Positions 45,558 through 57,818 are shown, counted from the first letter of the stretch. The stretch is 64,000 nucleotides of DNA from Palsa-1150 sp964531095 (GCA_964531095.1 CAZHED010000003.1:1-64000), one strand, 5' to 3'. The notes: generated by a model from the sequence alone, not told the origin. Program-made: numbers and translations.

Positions 45558-46451
45558 TCACGCCTTCTTGACCGCGTGCCCGCCGAACTGGTTGCGAAGC
45601 GCCGCGAGGATCTTCGCACCGTACGATTCGTCTTGCCTCGATCGGAACCGGGCCTGAAGCGACAGAGTGATCACCGGGGCGGGCACGCTCTGATCGATAG
45701 ACGCCTGCACGGTCCAGCGTCCCTCGCCCGAGTCTTCCACCCAGCCTTTGATCGCCTTGAGCTCGGCGTCGCCGGCGAGCGCGGCCTCGAGAAGCTCGAG
45801 GAGCCACGAGCGAACGACCGAGCCGCGGCCCCAAATCCGCGAGATCGTGTGCAGGTCCAGCTTGAAGGGAGAGGTCTTCAGGATCTCGAACCCCTCGGCG
45901 TACGCCTGCATCAACCCGTACTCGATGCCGTTGTGCACCATCTTGACGTAATGTCCCGCGCCAGGCGGCCCAACGTGCGCATAGCCCCCCTCGGGGGCGA
46001 GGGTCTTGAAGATCGGCTCGCAGATGCTGACGGCTTCGGGCGTACCGCCGACCATCAGGCAGTAGCCATTCTTGAGACCCCAGACGCCGCCGCTCGTACC
46101 TGCATCGCAGAAGGACAGCCCCTTCTGCGCGAGCGACTCTGCGCGCGCGCGAGAGTCTTTCCAATTCGAGTTGCCCCCGTCGACGAGCACGTCTCCCTTC
46201 GAGAGACGCTCGCTGAGCTCGACGATGACCGAATCGGTCACCTGCGCGGGCACCATGACCCAGGCGACCCGCGGCGGCTGCAGCGCCGCGATGGCCTCGC
46301 CGATGCTGCTCGCGAAAGTCGCTCCCTGTTTGGCGAGGTCGCGCGCCACCTCCAAATTCTGGTCGACCGCCACCACCTGGTGCCCGCCTCCCAGCAGGCG
46401 CAAGGTCATGTTGTACCCCATCTTGCCGAGCCCGATCATCGCGAGGCGCAT
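45558..46451 (-). CDS. gnd: 6-phosphogluconate dehydrogenase (decarboxylating), short type
   Basis: This 297-residue protein has the N-terminal NAD(P)-binding motif GLGKMGYNM (7-15), the substrate-binding region DGGNSNWKDS, and the active-site stretch CDAGTSGGVWGLKNGYCLMVGG. VGPPGAGHYVKMVHNGIEYG with the catalytic Lys follows. The length of about 300 matches the short YqeC/GndA-like group, which is usually NAD-dependent and found beside glucose-6-phosphate pathways. It oxidises 6-phosphogluconate to ribulose-5-phosphate. No zwf or pgl gene lies adjacent. It is upstream of the fpg-type gene in one unit. Confidence 0.9.
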   Translation of the reverse strand: MRLAMIGLGKMGYNMTLRLLGGGHQVVAVDQNLEVARDLAKQGATFASSIGEAIAALQPPRVAWVMVPAQVTDSVIVELSERLSKGDVLVDGGNSNWKDSRARAESLAQKGLSFCDAGTSGGVWGLKNGYCLMVGGTPEAVSICEPIFKTLAPEGGYAHVGPPGAGHYVKMVHNGIEYGLMQAYAEGFEILKTSPFKLDLHTISRIWGRGSVVRSWLLELLEAALAGDAELKAIKGWVEDSGEGRWTVQASIDQSVPAPVITLSLQARFRSRQDESYGAKILAALRNQFGGHAVKKA

Positions 46452-46526
46452 GCATGAAGCTCTAACGCAAAACGCGCCCTATGGGCAGCCTCGAGGCTTC
46501 TCGGCCCCTCGACTTGACCGCTCTCG

Positions 46527-46540
46527 GCGGCCGGGGCCGC
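46527..46540 (-). terminator. GC hairpin after the RRM gene
   Basis: GCGGCC at 46527-46532 pairs with GGCCGC at 46535-46540. It lies about 45 bases beyond the RRM stop and before the gnd start. The loop is tight and no T-tract follows. Confidence 0.28.
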
Positions 46541-46583
46541 TAAGGGGCGCCGTCGGGGGGTCTATGCCTGTTGTGGCTGCGGG

Positions 46584-46958
46584 CTACCAGCGGTTGCGGC
46601 GATCGCCACCGCCGCCACCACCGCCGCGGCGACCACCGCCGCCACCGCCGCCATAGCCGCCTCCGCCACCCCCCCCGCCGCCACCGCCGCCACCGAAGCC
46701 CCCGCGTTGCGGCCGGTCTTCCGCCTCGTTCACGCGGAGCGCGCGACCGTCGAGCGAAGCGCCATTCATCGCCTCGATCGCCTTTTGAGCTTCTGCTGGA
46801 GAGCCCATCGTCACGAACCCGAAGCCGCGCGACTGCCCCGATGCGCGGTCGGTCACGATGTGGACGTCGGTCACTTCACCGATCCGTGCGAACGCTTCCC
46901 GCACCGTCTCGACCGTGGACGAGAACGACAGATTGCCGACATAAAGACGCGTCCCCAT
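46584..46958 (-). CDS. RRM-type RNA-binding protein with Gly-rich tail
   Basis: This 124-residue protein has one RNA-recognition motif (1-82) with RNP2 (LYVGNL, 5-10) and RNP1 (RGFGFVTM, 44-51). A tail of about 40 residues follows, nearly all Gly with a few Arg and Tyr. This is the form of cold-induced Rbp proteins in cyanobacteria and of eukaryotic glycine-rich RNA-binding proteins. It probably binds single-stranded RNA. The gene has a long structured leader and a likely promoter about 205 bases upstream, which fits cold regulation, but that is inference. The ribosome site is weak (AAGAGA). Confidence 0.9.
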   Translation of the reverse strand: MGTRLYVGNLSFSSTVETVREAFARIGEVTDVHIVTDRASGQSRGFGFVTMGSPAEAQKAIEAMNGASLDGRALRVNEAEDRPQRGGFGGGGGGGGGGGGGYGGGGGGGRRGGGGGGGDRRNRW

Positions 46959-47199
46959 GAGTATCTCTTCTCTCTCGTAGCGGCTACGAACCCGCGCTCC
47001 GCCGGGAGCGCCTTCACCAAGTGCCTGCCATCCAAACAGCCGCGGAATCAGGAGCCAGGGCGCGACGGCGGAATCCGCCGCTTCCCCACGTTGCGTAACC
47101 TTCGAGCGCGATCCGCGTTCCCATGTGTCGAGAGAGCGTCCTTGCCGGGGGAAACGTCCGTGAGCACGAAAATAATAGCCGGAGCCCTCCCCGGCGCAA
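46959..47199 (-). promoter_or_regulatory. Promoter and long structured 5' leader of the RRM gene
   Basis: On the minus strand TTGCGC (47199-47194) and TATTAT (47177-47172) are spaced by 16 bases. A start near 47165 would give a leader of about 205 bases. Within it are CGTAG/CTACG at 46977-46989, a 7-bp stem GCGCTCC/GGAGCGC with a four-base loop at 46994-47011, and GGCGG/CCGCC around 47068-47080. Several stems close to the start codon suggest control by RNA folding, for example by temperature. Confidence 0.5.
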
Positions 47200-47272
47200 G
47201 GCCCCGCCCAGCGCAGCCGATCGTCCGCGTAGCGTTTCTTCCCTTGGGAGGGTTGCGCGAGAGCTCGCGCCC

Positions 47273-50200
47273 TCAGAGCTCGAGCCGCCAGCGCACCGCT
47301 ACCCCGAAGTCGCCGACGGGATAGACGGGAACGGGAGCGACGTTCTCCCATAGACCCTCGAACCACAAGTTGCTCCCCAGCCCCCAGGAGACCGTGCCAC
47401 CGACGATGCGCTGGTACGCGAGGCTGCTCGTCACCGTGGCGGCCATTCGCTCGCCGATGCGTTTACCCAGCGTCACGTCCGGAACGACAACCAAGCTCTG
47501 CGGCGAGTACGTGGCGCCGAAACGGACTTCGTCGATGGGCACGACATCGCGCACGATCCGCTCGGCCCCGCCCAGCCCCGCGAGCACTTGGAGTCCGGCG
47601 CTGGCCTGCAACTGGACTGTCGCTTGCATGGCGTCGAGCTCCGGACGGGTCATGCCGAGGGCCAACAGGAGAACGATGTCGGGCTGGCTCAGGGGGGGAT
47701 CGCTCGTGAGCTCGACGTGCAGATCCCCCTGGCCGCCGAGGGCCCTCAGCCATATGCGCCAAGCCTGGGCTCCGCGGGCGCCGGACGACGATGCGAACGC
47801 CATGGGTGCTTCGAACGCGCTGACGCGGCGGTAGTCGGTGGTTGCGACCAGGTCGATGCGCGGAGAAACGCCCGCGGGATCGTCGAAGTCGAGCGTCGCG
47901 CGCGCAACGTCGAGCGATATCCCGCGCACGTGCAGCTTTCCGCCGCGGACCGAGATCAGCCGACCGTCGAGAGACGGGCGCTGGTTGGTGCCGCGCAGCC
48001 AGATGTCGCCCGCCGGAACGAAGCGCACGCTGGCCACGTCGTCTTCGACTTGGACCGGTCCGCGAGCGCGCAGCCGGAGGGCGAAGTCGACGACGTCGCG
48101 CGACGGGTCGTAATCCGAGCCGGGGTCGCTTTGTCGCGAGCCGGAAGTGTCCAGCGGGCGCCGGTAGGCGAGCGCGTCGAGCGCCGCGTCGCCGGTGACC
48201 ACGACCGCGTGCGAGCCGCCCCGCAGGAGACGGCGAAAATCGATGACCACCCGGGCATCCGCGTCGAATGCGGTGTCGACGCCACGCGCCACGGCGAGGT
48301 GCACGCCGCGCGCGCGAAGGGTCAGGGTGGTCAGCCCGGGAAGCAACCCCGTGATCAGGCTCCCCCCACTGGCTTCCACGAAGCCGTCCCCAAGCGTCGC
48401 CGAAGCGCGAATCACCCGAAGCTCTCGCCGGTCGATTCCGACGTCGATGTCGACCTGGTGGAGCTCGCTGGGGATCCACGAGACGTCCACCAGGTCGGCG
48501 TGGGCGCGCACTTCTCCCCCGAGCGCCAGCCCGGAGAGCGGCCCCTTGGCGGTCACTACGCCGGCGAACGACCCGTCGGCACGCGTCAGGTCGGGGACGA
48601 CGCCGACGAGGAGCGAGAGATCGGCGTGGGGTACCGCGACCTCGAAGTCCATCTGCGGCCCCCGGGAGAGCGACGTCACCGAACCTCGGATGGTCGCGCG
48701 CACGAGCCGCTCGTCTCGCGGTTCGCCCGACGGCGCTGGCGATCGACCCGTCGGCCGCGGCCCCGTCGGGGCCTTGACGACCCGAAGCTCGGGGAAGGTC
48801 ACGACCGTGTGCAGAGGCGGGAAGACGATCGTGTCGTCCGCGAGAACGACCGCGGCGCCGTCCGGGCTGAGCCGAGCGCTCTGCTCCCCAAGCGAAGCGC
48901 TGGCCGCAGTCGGAACGAAGCGCGCGCGCGCGTGGGCGATGTCCCGCGGGTCGAGCGCGTCGAACGTCAGCTCGCCCGACACCACCGCACGGACCCCTTC
49001 TGGGACGGGCGCGCCGCTCGGCCGCCCCGTCGACGCAGGCTGCACCAAGGGATCGAGACGAAGCGAACGCAACGTCGCCCGGCCGCGAAGGCCCCGTGCA
49101 TCGGCGACGAGCTCTCGAACGGTGACTTCGCCTCCGAGCAGGGTTCCACTCGCGGCGACGCGCGTCGGCACGAGCGCACCGAGCGCCGCTTCGACATGAA
49201 ACGCCGACGGACCGAATGGGACCTTCCCCACGAGCAGTGGGGTGACTTCGACGTCGGCGGAGGCTCCGAGCGCCGCTATCGTCCCGGCCGCGTGCACGAC
49301 GCCGGACACACGCCCCTCGATCGACGCCGTGTCCGCCGTCGTCCCCAGGCGCGCGAGCGGCACGGCCGATACCACGGCCTCGGCTTGGATCGTGCCGCCG
49401 GCCAACTGCCCGCTGGCGAGGATCGACCCCTCGGGCTGCGCCGCGCGCCCCGTGCGGCGATCGCGCAGCGCGAGCGTTCGCAGGTCGACGTCGACGCCCG
49501 CCAGACCCGCCGCTGGGTCCCACCAGCGCACGTCCACACCGATCGAGCCTTCGTCGAAGTGCTGACCGTAAGCGCTCGGAGCGATCAGTCCCGCGTCGGC
49601 GGTCACGAAAATAGTCCCGTGCCCGAGCGGGTCCTCGGGCCCGTGTCGCACGTAGCGTATGCGTGCGCGCGTATCGCTCAAGCTGCCGCCCAGCATGGCG
49701 AGGGGCCCTCGCTGGTCGAGGCGCGCGAGGGACAGAAGATCGCGCACGAGCAGCTCGCGGGCGATGGCGATCGCCTCGACATTCAGGTGCCCGTCGTGGC
49801 CGAAACCGATCCGCAGAGAAGGGACTTCGTAGAGACTCGTCCCCTTGCGGGCGCGCACGCCGTCGAACGAAAGGACGCTGTCGTGATAGCGACCGTGCAC
49901 CGAAGTGATGTCGCCGAGAGGGTCGCCGTCGAGAACGAAGCCGTCGACCGTACCGCCGAAGTCCACCACGGGGTCGCCGAGGCGCCCGAAGACGCGCGCT
50001 TCGCCTTGCAGTTGCCCGGCGATCGCGAGCGACGCGAGCGGCGAGTCTCGCCCAAGGGAAAGAGCTGCGCGCCCCCCTTCGACGCGGAGCTCGTCGTGGA
50101 ATCCAATGACCACCCGACTCGCATGGGCCTCGCCGCCGGTCAACGTCGCGCGTACGTCGTCCAGCTCGAACGCGCGAGAGGTCAAGGTCGCGCGAGCGCC

Positions 50201-51580
50201 GATGGTCGACCGCGCGAAGCTCCAAATGCGCGCGCAATGCTCCACGTCGCAGGCCCCGTCGAAGACCGCGAAGCTGCCCGTCTGCGCGGAGAAGCGGCCC
50301 GAGATCGCGAGAGGCCGGATGGTCCCCTCGATTTCCTCCCAGCGCATGGTTTCGATCGCCCAGCTGACGTGCGGATGGCGAGCGACTTTGATCGCGCGCA
50401 AGAACTCTTCGAACCGCAGTCGACTGCCGTCGACCCGCGCGCGCAGGGGTGCGCCCGAGGCCAGCGGGTGGAGCTCGACGTCGGCCAGGCGCAGCGTGCC
50501 CGACGTCGTGTCCACGTCGGCCGACGGGATGCGCAGAACGTCGTCCTCCAGCGACAGGCGAGCGTCGATCGCTCGCGCCACACGGTAGTCGTCGACGCTC
50601 ACATCGTGCGCCTGGGCGGTGCCGCGCCCTTCCGGCAACCGTCGTCCGGCGGCGTAACGCACGTCGGCGTCCACGCTCGCCCAACCCTGGATGGAAGCGA
50701 CCCGCCCTGTTCGGTTGAGTAGGGCGAGCGGCGCGCGCGCGCTGACGTGACCGCGAATCACCGAGGGGTGACCTCGGGAGTCGAGCTCGATGGAGGCGCG
50801 CTCCGCCTTCAGGGCGACCCCGCCGTCGCGCACGTCAGGCAGTGCGCAGGCAATCCTTCCCTGATCGACGTCTGCCACGCCGCGCGCCTCGAAACGGTCG
50901 ATCTGGACCTCGGTCGAGTCGACGCGTACCGAGGCGTCGAGCGCGCAGAGCGCGTCACGGTAGGCGCCGCCGTTGCTCGCTGGCTCGTCGAGGCGTCCCT
51001 CCGCGATGCGTATGCGCAAAGTTCCCCCGACGCTCCGGGCGTGCGCGGTGACATGAATGCCGCCTGCCACGACACGCACGGATCCCCAGACGACTTCCAC
51101 CCGCCCGTTGGTTACGCCCAGTCGCCGCACCTTCCAGCGGCCCGTCAGCACGTCGCGAGCGCGCGTCCACGCATCGTGCGCCGGTGCGAGCGTGGTGGGC
51201 GAGTGCGTCACCCGGAGCGTGGGCGCTTCGTATTCGACCGATGACGCCTCCAGCCGACCGCAGAGGAGCGCCGCCATTCGCGGACGGACGACGACGCGAG
51301 CCGCTTCGAACGTCGGTAGCTCGTGCTCGTCATCGGGCGCCGACACGCGCACGTCTTCCAACACCAGGTGCAGGGGCAGCTCCAGCCGCGCTCGAAGGGT
51401 TGCCTGAATCCCGTCGCGCGCGAGCATCCGCTCGAGCTGCCGCGCGAGGCGTTCTCTTCCCCAACGCGTGCCCGCCAGCGCCCACAGGGAGGAGGCGGCA
51501 ATGAAGAGAACGGCGAGCGATGCGACGGCGACGCCCGCGATCCGGCGAGCGACGCTCAGCCGCCCCATAGGCGTTGCCAT
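47273..51580 (-). CDS. tamB: TamB-like translocation and assembly module protein
   Basis: This 1435-residue protein has an N-terminal membrane anchor (about 12-40) and a very long beta-rich body. The C-terminal DUF490/TamB region runs from about residue 1100, containing VVTGDAALDALAYRRP, GGKLHVRGISLDVARATLDF and PRIDLVATTDYR, and ends with SNLWFEGLWENVAPVPVYPVGDFGVAVRWRLEL. TamB-like proteins bridge the periplasm and move lipids and help insert outer-membrane proteins. A TamA/BamA partner is not adjacent. The ATG at 51580 is preferred; a second ATG at 51568 is in frame. The aconitase gene lies 37 bp upstream. Confidence 0.9.
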   Translation of the reverse strand: MATPMGRLSVARRIAGVAVASLAVLFIAASSLWALAGTRWGRERLARQLERMLARDGIQATLRARLELPLHLVLEDVRVSAPDDEHELPTFEAARVVVRPRMAALLCGRLEASSVEYEAPTLRVTHSPTTLAPAHDAWTRARDVLTGRWKVRRLGVTNGRVEVVWGSVRVVAGGIHVTAHARSVGGTLRIRIAEGRLDEPASNGGAYRDALCALDASVRVDSTEVQIDRFEARGVADVDQGRIACALPDVRDGGVALKAERASIELDSRGHPSVIRGHVSARAPLALLNRTGRVASIQGWASVDADVRYAAGRRLPEGRGTAQAHDVSVDDYRVARAIDARLSLEDDVLRIPSADVDTTSGTLRLADVELHPLASGAPLRARVDGSRLRFEEFLRAIKVARHPHVSWAIETMRWEEIEGTIRPLAISGRFSAQTGSFAVFDGACDVEHCARIWSFARSTIGARATLTSRAFELDDVRATLTGGEAHASRVVIGFHDELRVEGGRAALSLGRDSPLASLAIAGQLQGEARVFGRLGDPVVDFGGTVDGFVLDGDPLGDITSVHGRYHDSVLSFDGVRARKGTSLYEVPSLRIGFGHDGHLNVEAIAIARELLVRDLLSLARLDQRGPLAMLGGSLSDTRARIRYVRHGPEDPLGHGTIFVTADAGLIAPSAYGQHFDEGSIGVDVRWWDPAAGLAGVDVDLRTLALRDRRTGRAAQPEGSILASGQLAGGTIQAEAVVSAVPLARLGTTADTASIEGRVSGVVHAAGTIAALGASADVEVTPLLVGKVPFGPSAFHVEAALGALVPTRVAASGTLLGGEVTVRELVADARGLRGRATLRSLRLDPLVQPASTGRPSGAPVPEGVRAVVSGELTFDALDPRDIAHARARFVPTAASASLGEQSARLSPDGAAVVLADDTIVFPPLHTVVTFPELRVVKAPTGPRPTGRSPAPSGEPRDERLVRATIRGSVTSLSRGPQMDFEVAVPHADLSLLVGVVPDLTRADGSFAGVVTAKGPLSGLALGGEVRAHADLVDVSWIPSELHQVDIDVGIDRRELRVIRASATLGDGFVEASGGSLITGLLPGLTTLTLRARGVHLAVARGVDTAFDADARVVIDFRRLLRGGSHAVVVTGDAALDALAYRRPLDTSGSRQSDPGSDYDPSRDVVDFALRLRARGPVQVEDDVASVRFVPAGDIWLRGTNQRPSLDGRLISVRGGKLHVRGISLDVARATLDFDDPAGVSPRIDLVATTDYRRVSAFEAPMAFASSSGARGAQAWRIWLRALGGQGDLHVELTSDPPLSQPDIVLLLALGMTRPELDAMQATVQLQASAGLQVLAGLGGAERIVRDVVPIDEVRFGATYSPQSLVVVPDVTLGKRIGERMAATVTSSLAYQRIVGGTVSWGLGSNLWFEGLWENVAPVPVYPVGDFGVAVRWRLEL

Positions 51581-51617
51581 GCGCGATCGGCAGCACCGAC
51601 CGTGCCAGAACGACGCG

Positions 51618-54332
<2,715 letters not shown>

Positions 54333-55080
54333 GGTGGGTACGAGGGGTACTCCGCGGGGGGAACGGCGGCAAGGGAGAGGAGCGGAAGGGCGGAGATACC
54401 ACTCGTCCGTGGGCGTCGATCGGTCATCGTGGTCGTGCGTCTGCGCGACGCGCAACGCGCAGGATGCGCCGCCGAGCGCTTGCGCACGCGCATCCGAAAC
54501 AATCCCCGCGAACCGGGCTCCGACGAGAGTGCGGGAATGGGGAGAGTCGCTGCTGGTCGAGCGCGTTTCCCCGTTTCCCTATTTGTGGGCATGCGTATCG
54601 CTACGCGTGCGGCGTCGAGCCGCCGGTCGGCGCGGCCGGCGCGGCCGGCGCGACGACGGGTTGCGGCGCAGCGAGCGGCGTCGCGGTAACGGTCACTTTG
54701 ACCGATCCCTTGATCGTCTTCTTCTGCGGCCTCCGAGCGCGAGTACGATCATGCCCGCAGTAAGGGGAATCAACGCCCTCGCCTTCGCCCGCGAACAAGC
54801 AGATATCGGCGGCGACCAAATGGACGCGAACGAGCTCGCGGCGAAGCTCGCGGTCTCAAGAAAAGGGAGACACCCATCACTGTCGAACCTGGAAGAGCAA
54901 GGACGATCTTCGGAGTGAGGTCGCCGCCGCGACTCGGAACGAAATCTCGGCGCTTTCGCTCCGAATCTCTCAGGCCTGCCGCGGGAAACGATGTGACCGG
55001 CGGTCGCCCGCGGCGTCGCGCGTACCCGCGTGCACTGAGGAGATTCGAACCGAGGCGCGACGCGGCGAGCCCGGTGTCGC
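54333..55080. other. Intergenic stretch with only weak open frames
   Basis: The 748 bases between acnA and the broken Uma2 gene have no convincing gene. A minus-strand frame ending at 54601 encodes a Pro/Ala-rich tail (SVKVTVTATPLAAPQPVVAP) that looks like the end of a lost or misplaced gene. No ribosome site or good start goes with it. The acnA promoter should lie within the first 150 bases. Confidence 0.45.
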
Positions 55081-55636
55081 TCACGTTGCCCAGAGCGACG
55101 CAATCTCGAGTTCGACCGCGTCGAACGGTTCGGCCCGCACGACCGCGTCGTCTCGCCATGCGCCGAGAACCCGGTACGTCGGGCCGTCGATCCGCAGCAC
55201 TTCGAGCGTCCGAAGGAGTGGGTCAACCAGCCAGACGTATCCCACGCCCTCCACGGCATACAAGGGCACCTTGTCCGCTCGATCGGTCGCGCCGGTCCCG
55301 GGCGAAAGCACCTCGCAGACCCAGTCTGGTGTGAGCTCGAACGCGGCAGCATTCATGGGCACCTGCGGCATGTGCTCGCGACGCCAGCCCGCAAGATCGG
55401 GCACGATCACGTGGCCCCCCCGCAAATGCAGCTCGGGCTCGTACAAGATGACCCAGCCGCCCGGCCCTCCATCGCCGAGGTCGAAGGGGCCCCCGAGCTT
55501 GGTGCTTAGGCGCGTGGCGGCGCGCGCGTGACGCGCGGCTGCGTCACGAGAACCCCGTGGATAAGCTCTGCGATCAACCCGTCCGGGACCGCGAGGAGAT
55601 CCTCGTAGGTCGCAGGCGTTTGGCAAGATCGCCCAT
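55081..55636 (-). pseudogene. Frameshifted Uma2-family (DUF820) restriction-endonuclease-like gene
   Basis: Three parts of a Uma2-family protein lie in different reading frames. The likely start is ATG at 55636 (MGDLAKR). PATYEDLLAVPDGLIAEL and HGVLVTQPRVTR follow in the next frame. The body of about 140 residues, from RAATRLSTKLGG, FDLGDGGPGGWVILYEPELHL, VVPDLAGWRREHMP to DWVCEVLSPGTG, AVEGVGYVWLVDPL and a final ASLWAT, is in a third. The break near 55525 lies in a CG dinucleotide run (ACGCGCGCGCC); removing one CG would join the frames. A second break near 55614 needs one extra base. Uma2 proteins have a PD-(D/E)XK-like fold. Either the gene is decayed or the reads hold errors in the CG run. 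Confidence 0.7.
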
Positions 55637-56002
55637 TTGCACATCGTAGCCGATCCAGCCCGATCTGCTCGTCGCCCCCGACCGCTTGCCTCTCAGCCAC
55701 GCTCACTCGTTTCCTGCCAGTTGCCCAACGCCAAGGTAGAGGACGACGTCGCGCGCCGTCGGCGCTCGTCTCAACGAGGACAGACGCGCGCGCTCCGCTT
55801 ACCCGCCCATCGTTCTCACGGGAGACGCGCGAGCTTCTTCGATGAGGGCGCGTCCTTCCAGGATACCAACACATCGCACTCGTCAGAGCGATACGCCTTT
55901 CCATCAGACCGGGCGGGCCCTCCACCGAGAGCGGCCCCCTGCTCTCTCTCACGGGTGCGCCTTTACCCCCAGAGACGCTGCTCAGTCCTGCGAGACAGCG
56001 GA
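55637..56002. other. Intergenic stretch, no gene seen
   Basis: The 366 bases between the Uma2 remnant and the zinc-ribbon gene have only open frames without family likeness. No repeat or clear promoter is visible. Confidence 0.45.
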
Positions 56003-56230
56003 TCACCCGGAGCGCCGCGCCACGACCCTCGGAGTCGCCGGCGCACGCGCCGCCGTCGTCTTTGCCTTGTGTTTCTCCCAGCAGCCCGCGCAGCGCCACA
56101 CAGCGCACACCCGCCCGTCCGGCCGGCGCTCCCGCGTCAAACGCCACCCCATCGAGCTCGTGAGGGTGTGGTCCTCGCTCGTCTCGGGCGAAAGGTCGCC
56201 ACAGTCGATGCAAGTCTCGCGGTCGTGCAT
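56003..56230 (-). CDS. Small zinc-ribbon-like protein
   Basis: This 75-residue protein has two CxxC pairs, Cys7/Cys10 (CIDC) and Cys47/Cys50 (CAGC), plus Cys42, separated by GWRLTRERRPDGR with conserved-looking aromatic residues. The pattern matches a small family of unknown function that I remember from myxobacterial genomes. The zinc-ribbon could bind nucleic acid or a protein. The start at 56230 has no strong ribosome site. The last 20 residues are Ala/Arg/Thr-rich and disordered. Confidence 0.6.
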   Translation of the reverse strand: MHDRETCIDCGDLSPETSEDHTLTSSMGWRLTRERRPDGRVCAVWRCAGCWEKHKAKTTAARAPATPRVVARRSG

Positions 56231-56351
56231 TCTTGGTCACTCGTCTCGAATGGACGCGTCGCAACCATCTCTACCGAACGGTGACGAAAGCGTAATCATT
56301 AAGATAGCGCTTGAGGATAGGACGACAAGAGCTACTCCGGATACGCGAACA

Positions 56352-56370
56352 TACGATGGCCCACATCGTG
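56352..56370 (-). terminator. Hairpin after the MFS transporter gene
   Basis: ACGATG at 56353-56358 pairs with CATCGT at 56364-56369 around a five-base loop, with a possible G-T pair beyond. It lies about 10 bases past the MFS stop. The stretch beyond it is A/T-richer than the surroundings but has no T-tract. Confidence 0.4.
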
Positions 56371-56378
56371 TAGGCCCT

Positions 56379-57818
56379 CTACATCTCCGCAATCTGCTCG
56401 AGTGACTTGCCCTCGGCAGGCACGCCGAGGACGGCCGCCACGACGCCGCCGGCGATCATGAGCGCCGCGCTGACGAGGTATGCGTAGAACACGCGCACGC
56501 GCTCACCGCTCTCTACGAGCACTCCGAAGAGCGCCGGGGCCGCCAGCCCGCCCAGGGACATTCCGACAGCGCAAAAGAGCGCGATCGCCATGCCGCGAAG
56601 CTCGACGGGAAACAGCTCGCTCACCGTGAGGTACGCCGAGCTCGCGGCCGCCGATGCGACGAAGAACGCGCCGCACCAGACGATGGTCTGCGTCTCGGCG
56701 GTCAGCCAGCCCCGGACCATCCCGTAGCCGGCGGCCGCGATGAGCAGCCCCGAAAGGACGTACGTGGTCGCGATCATCGGGCGTCGCCCCACCGTGTCGA
56801 AGAGCCCGCCCAAGACGACCGGGCCGAGCAGGTTCCCGAACGCAAATGGGATCAGGTAGAAGCCGACGTCCTCGGCCGGCACGCCGTAGAAGCGACCCAG
56901 GACGAGTGCGTACGTGAAGAAGACACCGTTGTACGCGAAGGCCTGGCCGACCATGAGCGACAGGCCCAGGATGGTGCGCCGCGGGTGGTGTCGCAGGAGC
57001 TCGCGTGCGATGACCCGGAAGGTGACGTTTCCCTTTGCCTCGAGCCATTGAGGCGCGCCCGGCCCGGGCAGGGCCGCGCCTCGATGGGCCGTGCGCGACT
57101 CGGCGACATGATGCTCGATGCTGGCCACCAGCGCGTTCGCCTCGTCCACTCGACCGTGCAAGAGGAGCCAACGTGGGCTCTCGGGCAGGTGGTGGCGCAG
57201 AAAGAGGATCGCTGCGCCGAGAATGGCGCCGAGCAAGAACGCGACGCGCCAGACGAGGTTTCTCGGCAGGACGGCGGCGTTCACGAGGACGAGGGTGAGC
57301 CCAGCCCCCAGAATGGTCCCGAGCCAGTATGTGCCGTTGATCGCCAGATCGGCGCGACCGCGAACGCGCGCGGGGACGAGCTCGTCGATCGCCGAATTGA
57401 CGGCGGCGCTCTCGCCACCGATCCCCGCGCCCGTCAACGCGCGAAAGAGAGCGAACGAGCCGAAGCTCCAGGCGAGCCCGGTCATCGCGGTCGCGGCTAC
57501 GTAGAGCGACAGTGTCACGAAGAAGAGGCGCTTGCGGCCGAACATGTCGGAGAGCCGGCCGAAGACCAGCGCGCCCGCGATCGCCCCCGCGAGGTACGCC
57601 GTCGCGGCCGCTCCCACCTGCGCTTCGGAGAGAGCCAACGTATCGGGCGCCACAAGGAGCGGCGCGACCGATCCCACGAGCGTGACCTCGAGGCCGTCGA
57701 GCATCCACGTGACGCCGAGCGCGATGAGGACGCGCGCGTGCCACCGCGACCACGGCAATCGATCGAGCCGGGCGGGAACGTCGCTGAGGAATCGAACCCC
57801 CGGCGCGAGCTGGGCCAT
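56379..57818 (-). CDS. MFS transporter, sugar/organic-acid porter type
   Basis: This 479-residue protein has twelve hydrophobic segments and the MFS signature GRLSDMFGRKRLF after the second helix, with a second copy form GGLFDTVGRRPM between helices 8 and 9. It has acidic DG residues in the first helix (WMLDGLEVTLVGSVAPLL) as in the metabolite:H+ symporters of the AAHS or SV2-like type, and PESPRWLLLHGR before the central loop. The substrate cannot be told; aromatic acids or sugars are likely classes. It ends next to a small hairpin and is followed upstream by the pseudokinase gene 49 bp away. Confidence 0.88.
   Translation of the reverse strand: MAQLAPGVRFLSDVPARLDRLPWSRWHARVLIALGVTWMLDGLEVTLVGSVAPLLVAPDTLALSEAQVGAAATAYLAGAIAGALVFGRLSDMFGRKRLFFVTLSLYVAATAMTGLAWSFGSFALFRALTGAGIGGESAAVNSAIDELVPARVRGRADLAINGTYWLGTILGAGLTLVLVNAAVLPRNLVWRVAFLLGAILGAAILFLRHHLPESPRWLLLHGRVDEANALVASIEHHVAESRTAHRGAALPGPGAPQWLEAKGNVTFRVIARELLRHHPRRTILGLSLMVGQAFAYNGVFFTYALVLGRFYGVPAEDVGFYLIPFAFGNLLGPVVLGGLFDTVGRRPMIATTYVLSGLLIAAAGYGMVRGWLTAETQTIVWCGAFFVASAAASSAYLTVSELFPVELRGMAIALFCAVGMSLGGLAAPALFGVLVESGERVRVFYAYLVSAALMIAGGVVAAVLGVPAEGKSLEQIAEM

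Noticed and set aside
46590..46720. Repeated CCGCCACCG tracts that could look like a simple repeat element
   Set aside because: They are the coding sequence of the glycine-rich tail of the RRM protein.
47463..50722. Very long open frames on both strands across the tamB region
   Set aside because: They are shadows of tamB; their translations are Arg-rich low-complexity without motifs.
54601..54819. Minus-strand frame encoding a Pro/Ala-rich tail
   Set aside because: It has no ribosome site and no domain. It may be a remnant, but I cannot support a gene.
55030..55060. Possible tRNA T-arm on the minus strand (GGTTCGAATC)
   Set aside because: The flanking bases do not pair into a T-stem and no anticodon arm or acceptor stem can be drawn.
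57790..57812. tRNA-like GGTTCGATTCC on the minus strand
   Set aside because: It lies inside the MFS transporter coding sequence and the rest of a tRNA is absent.
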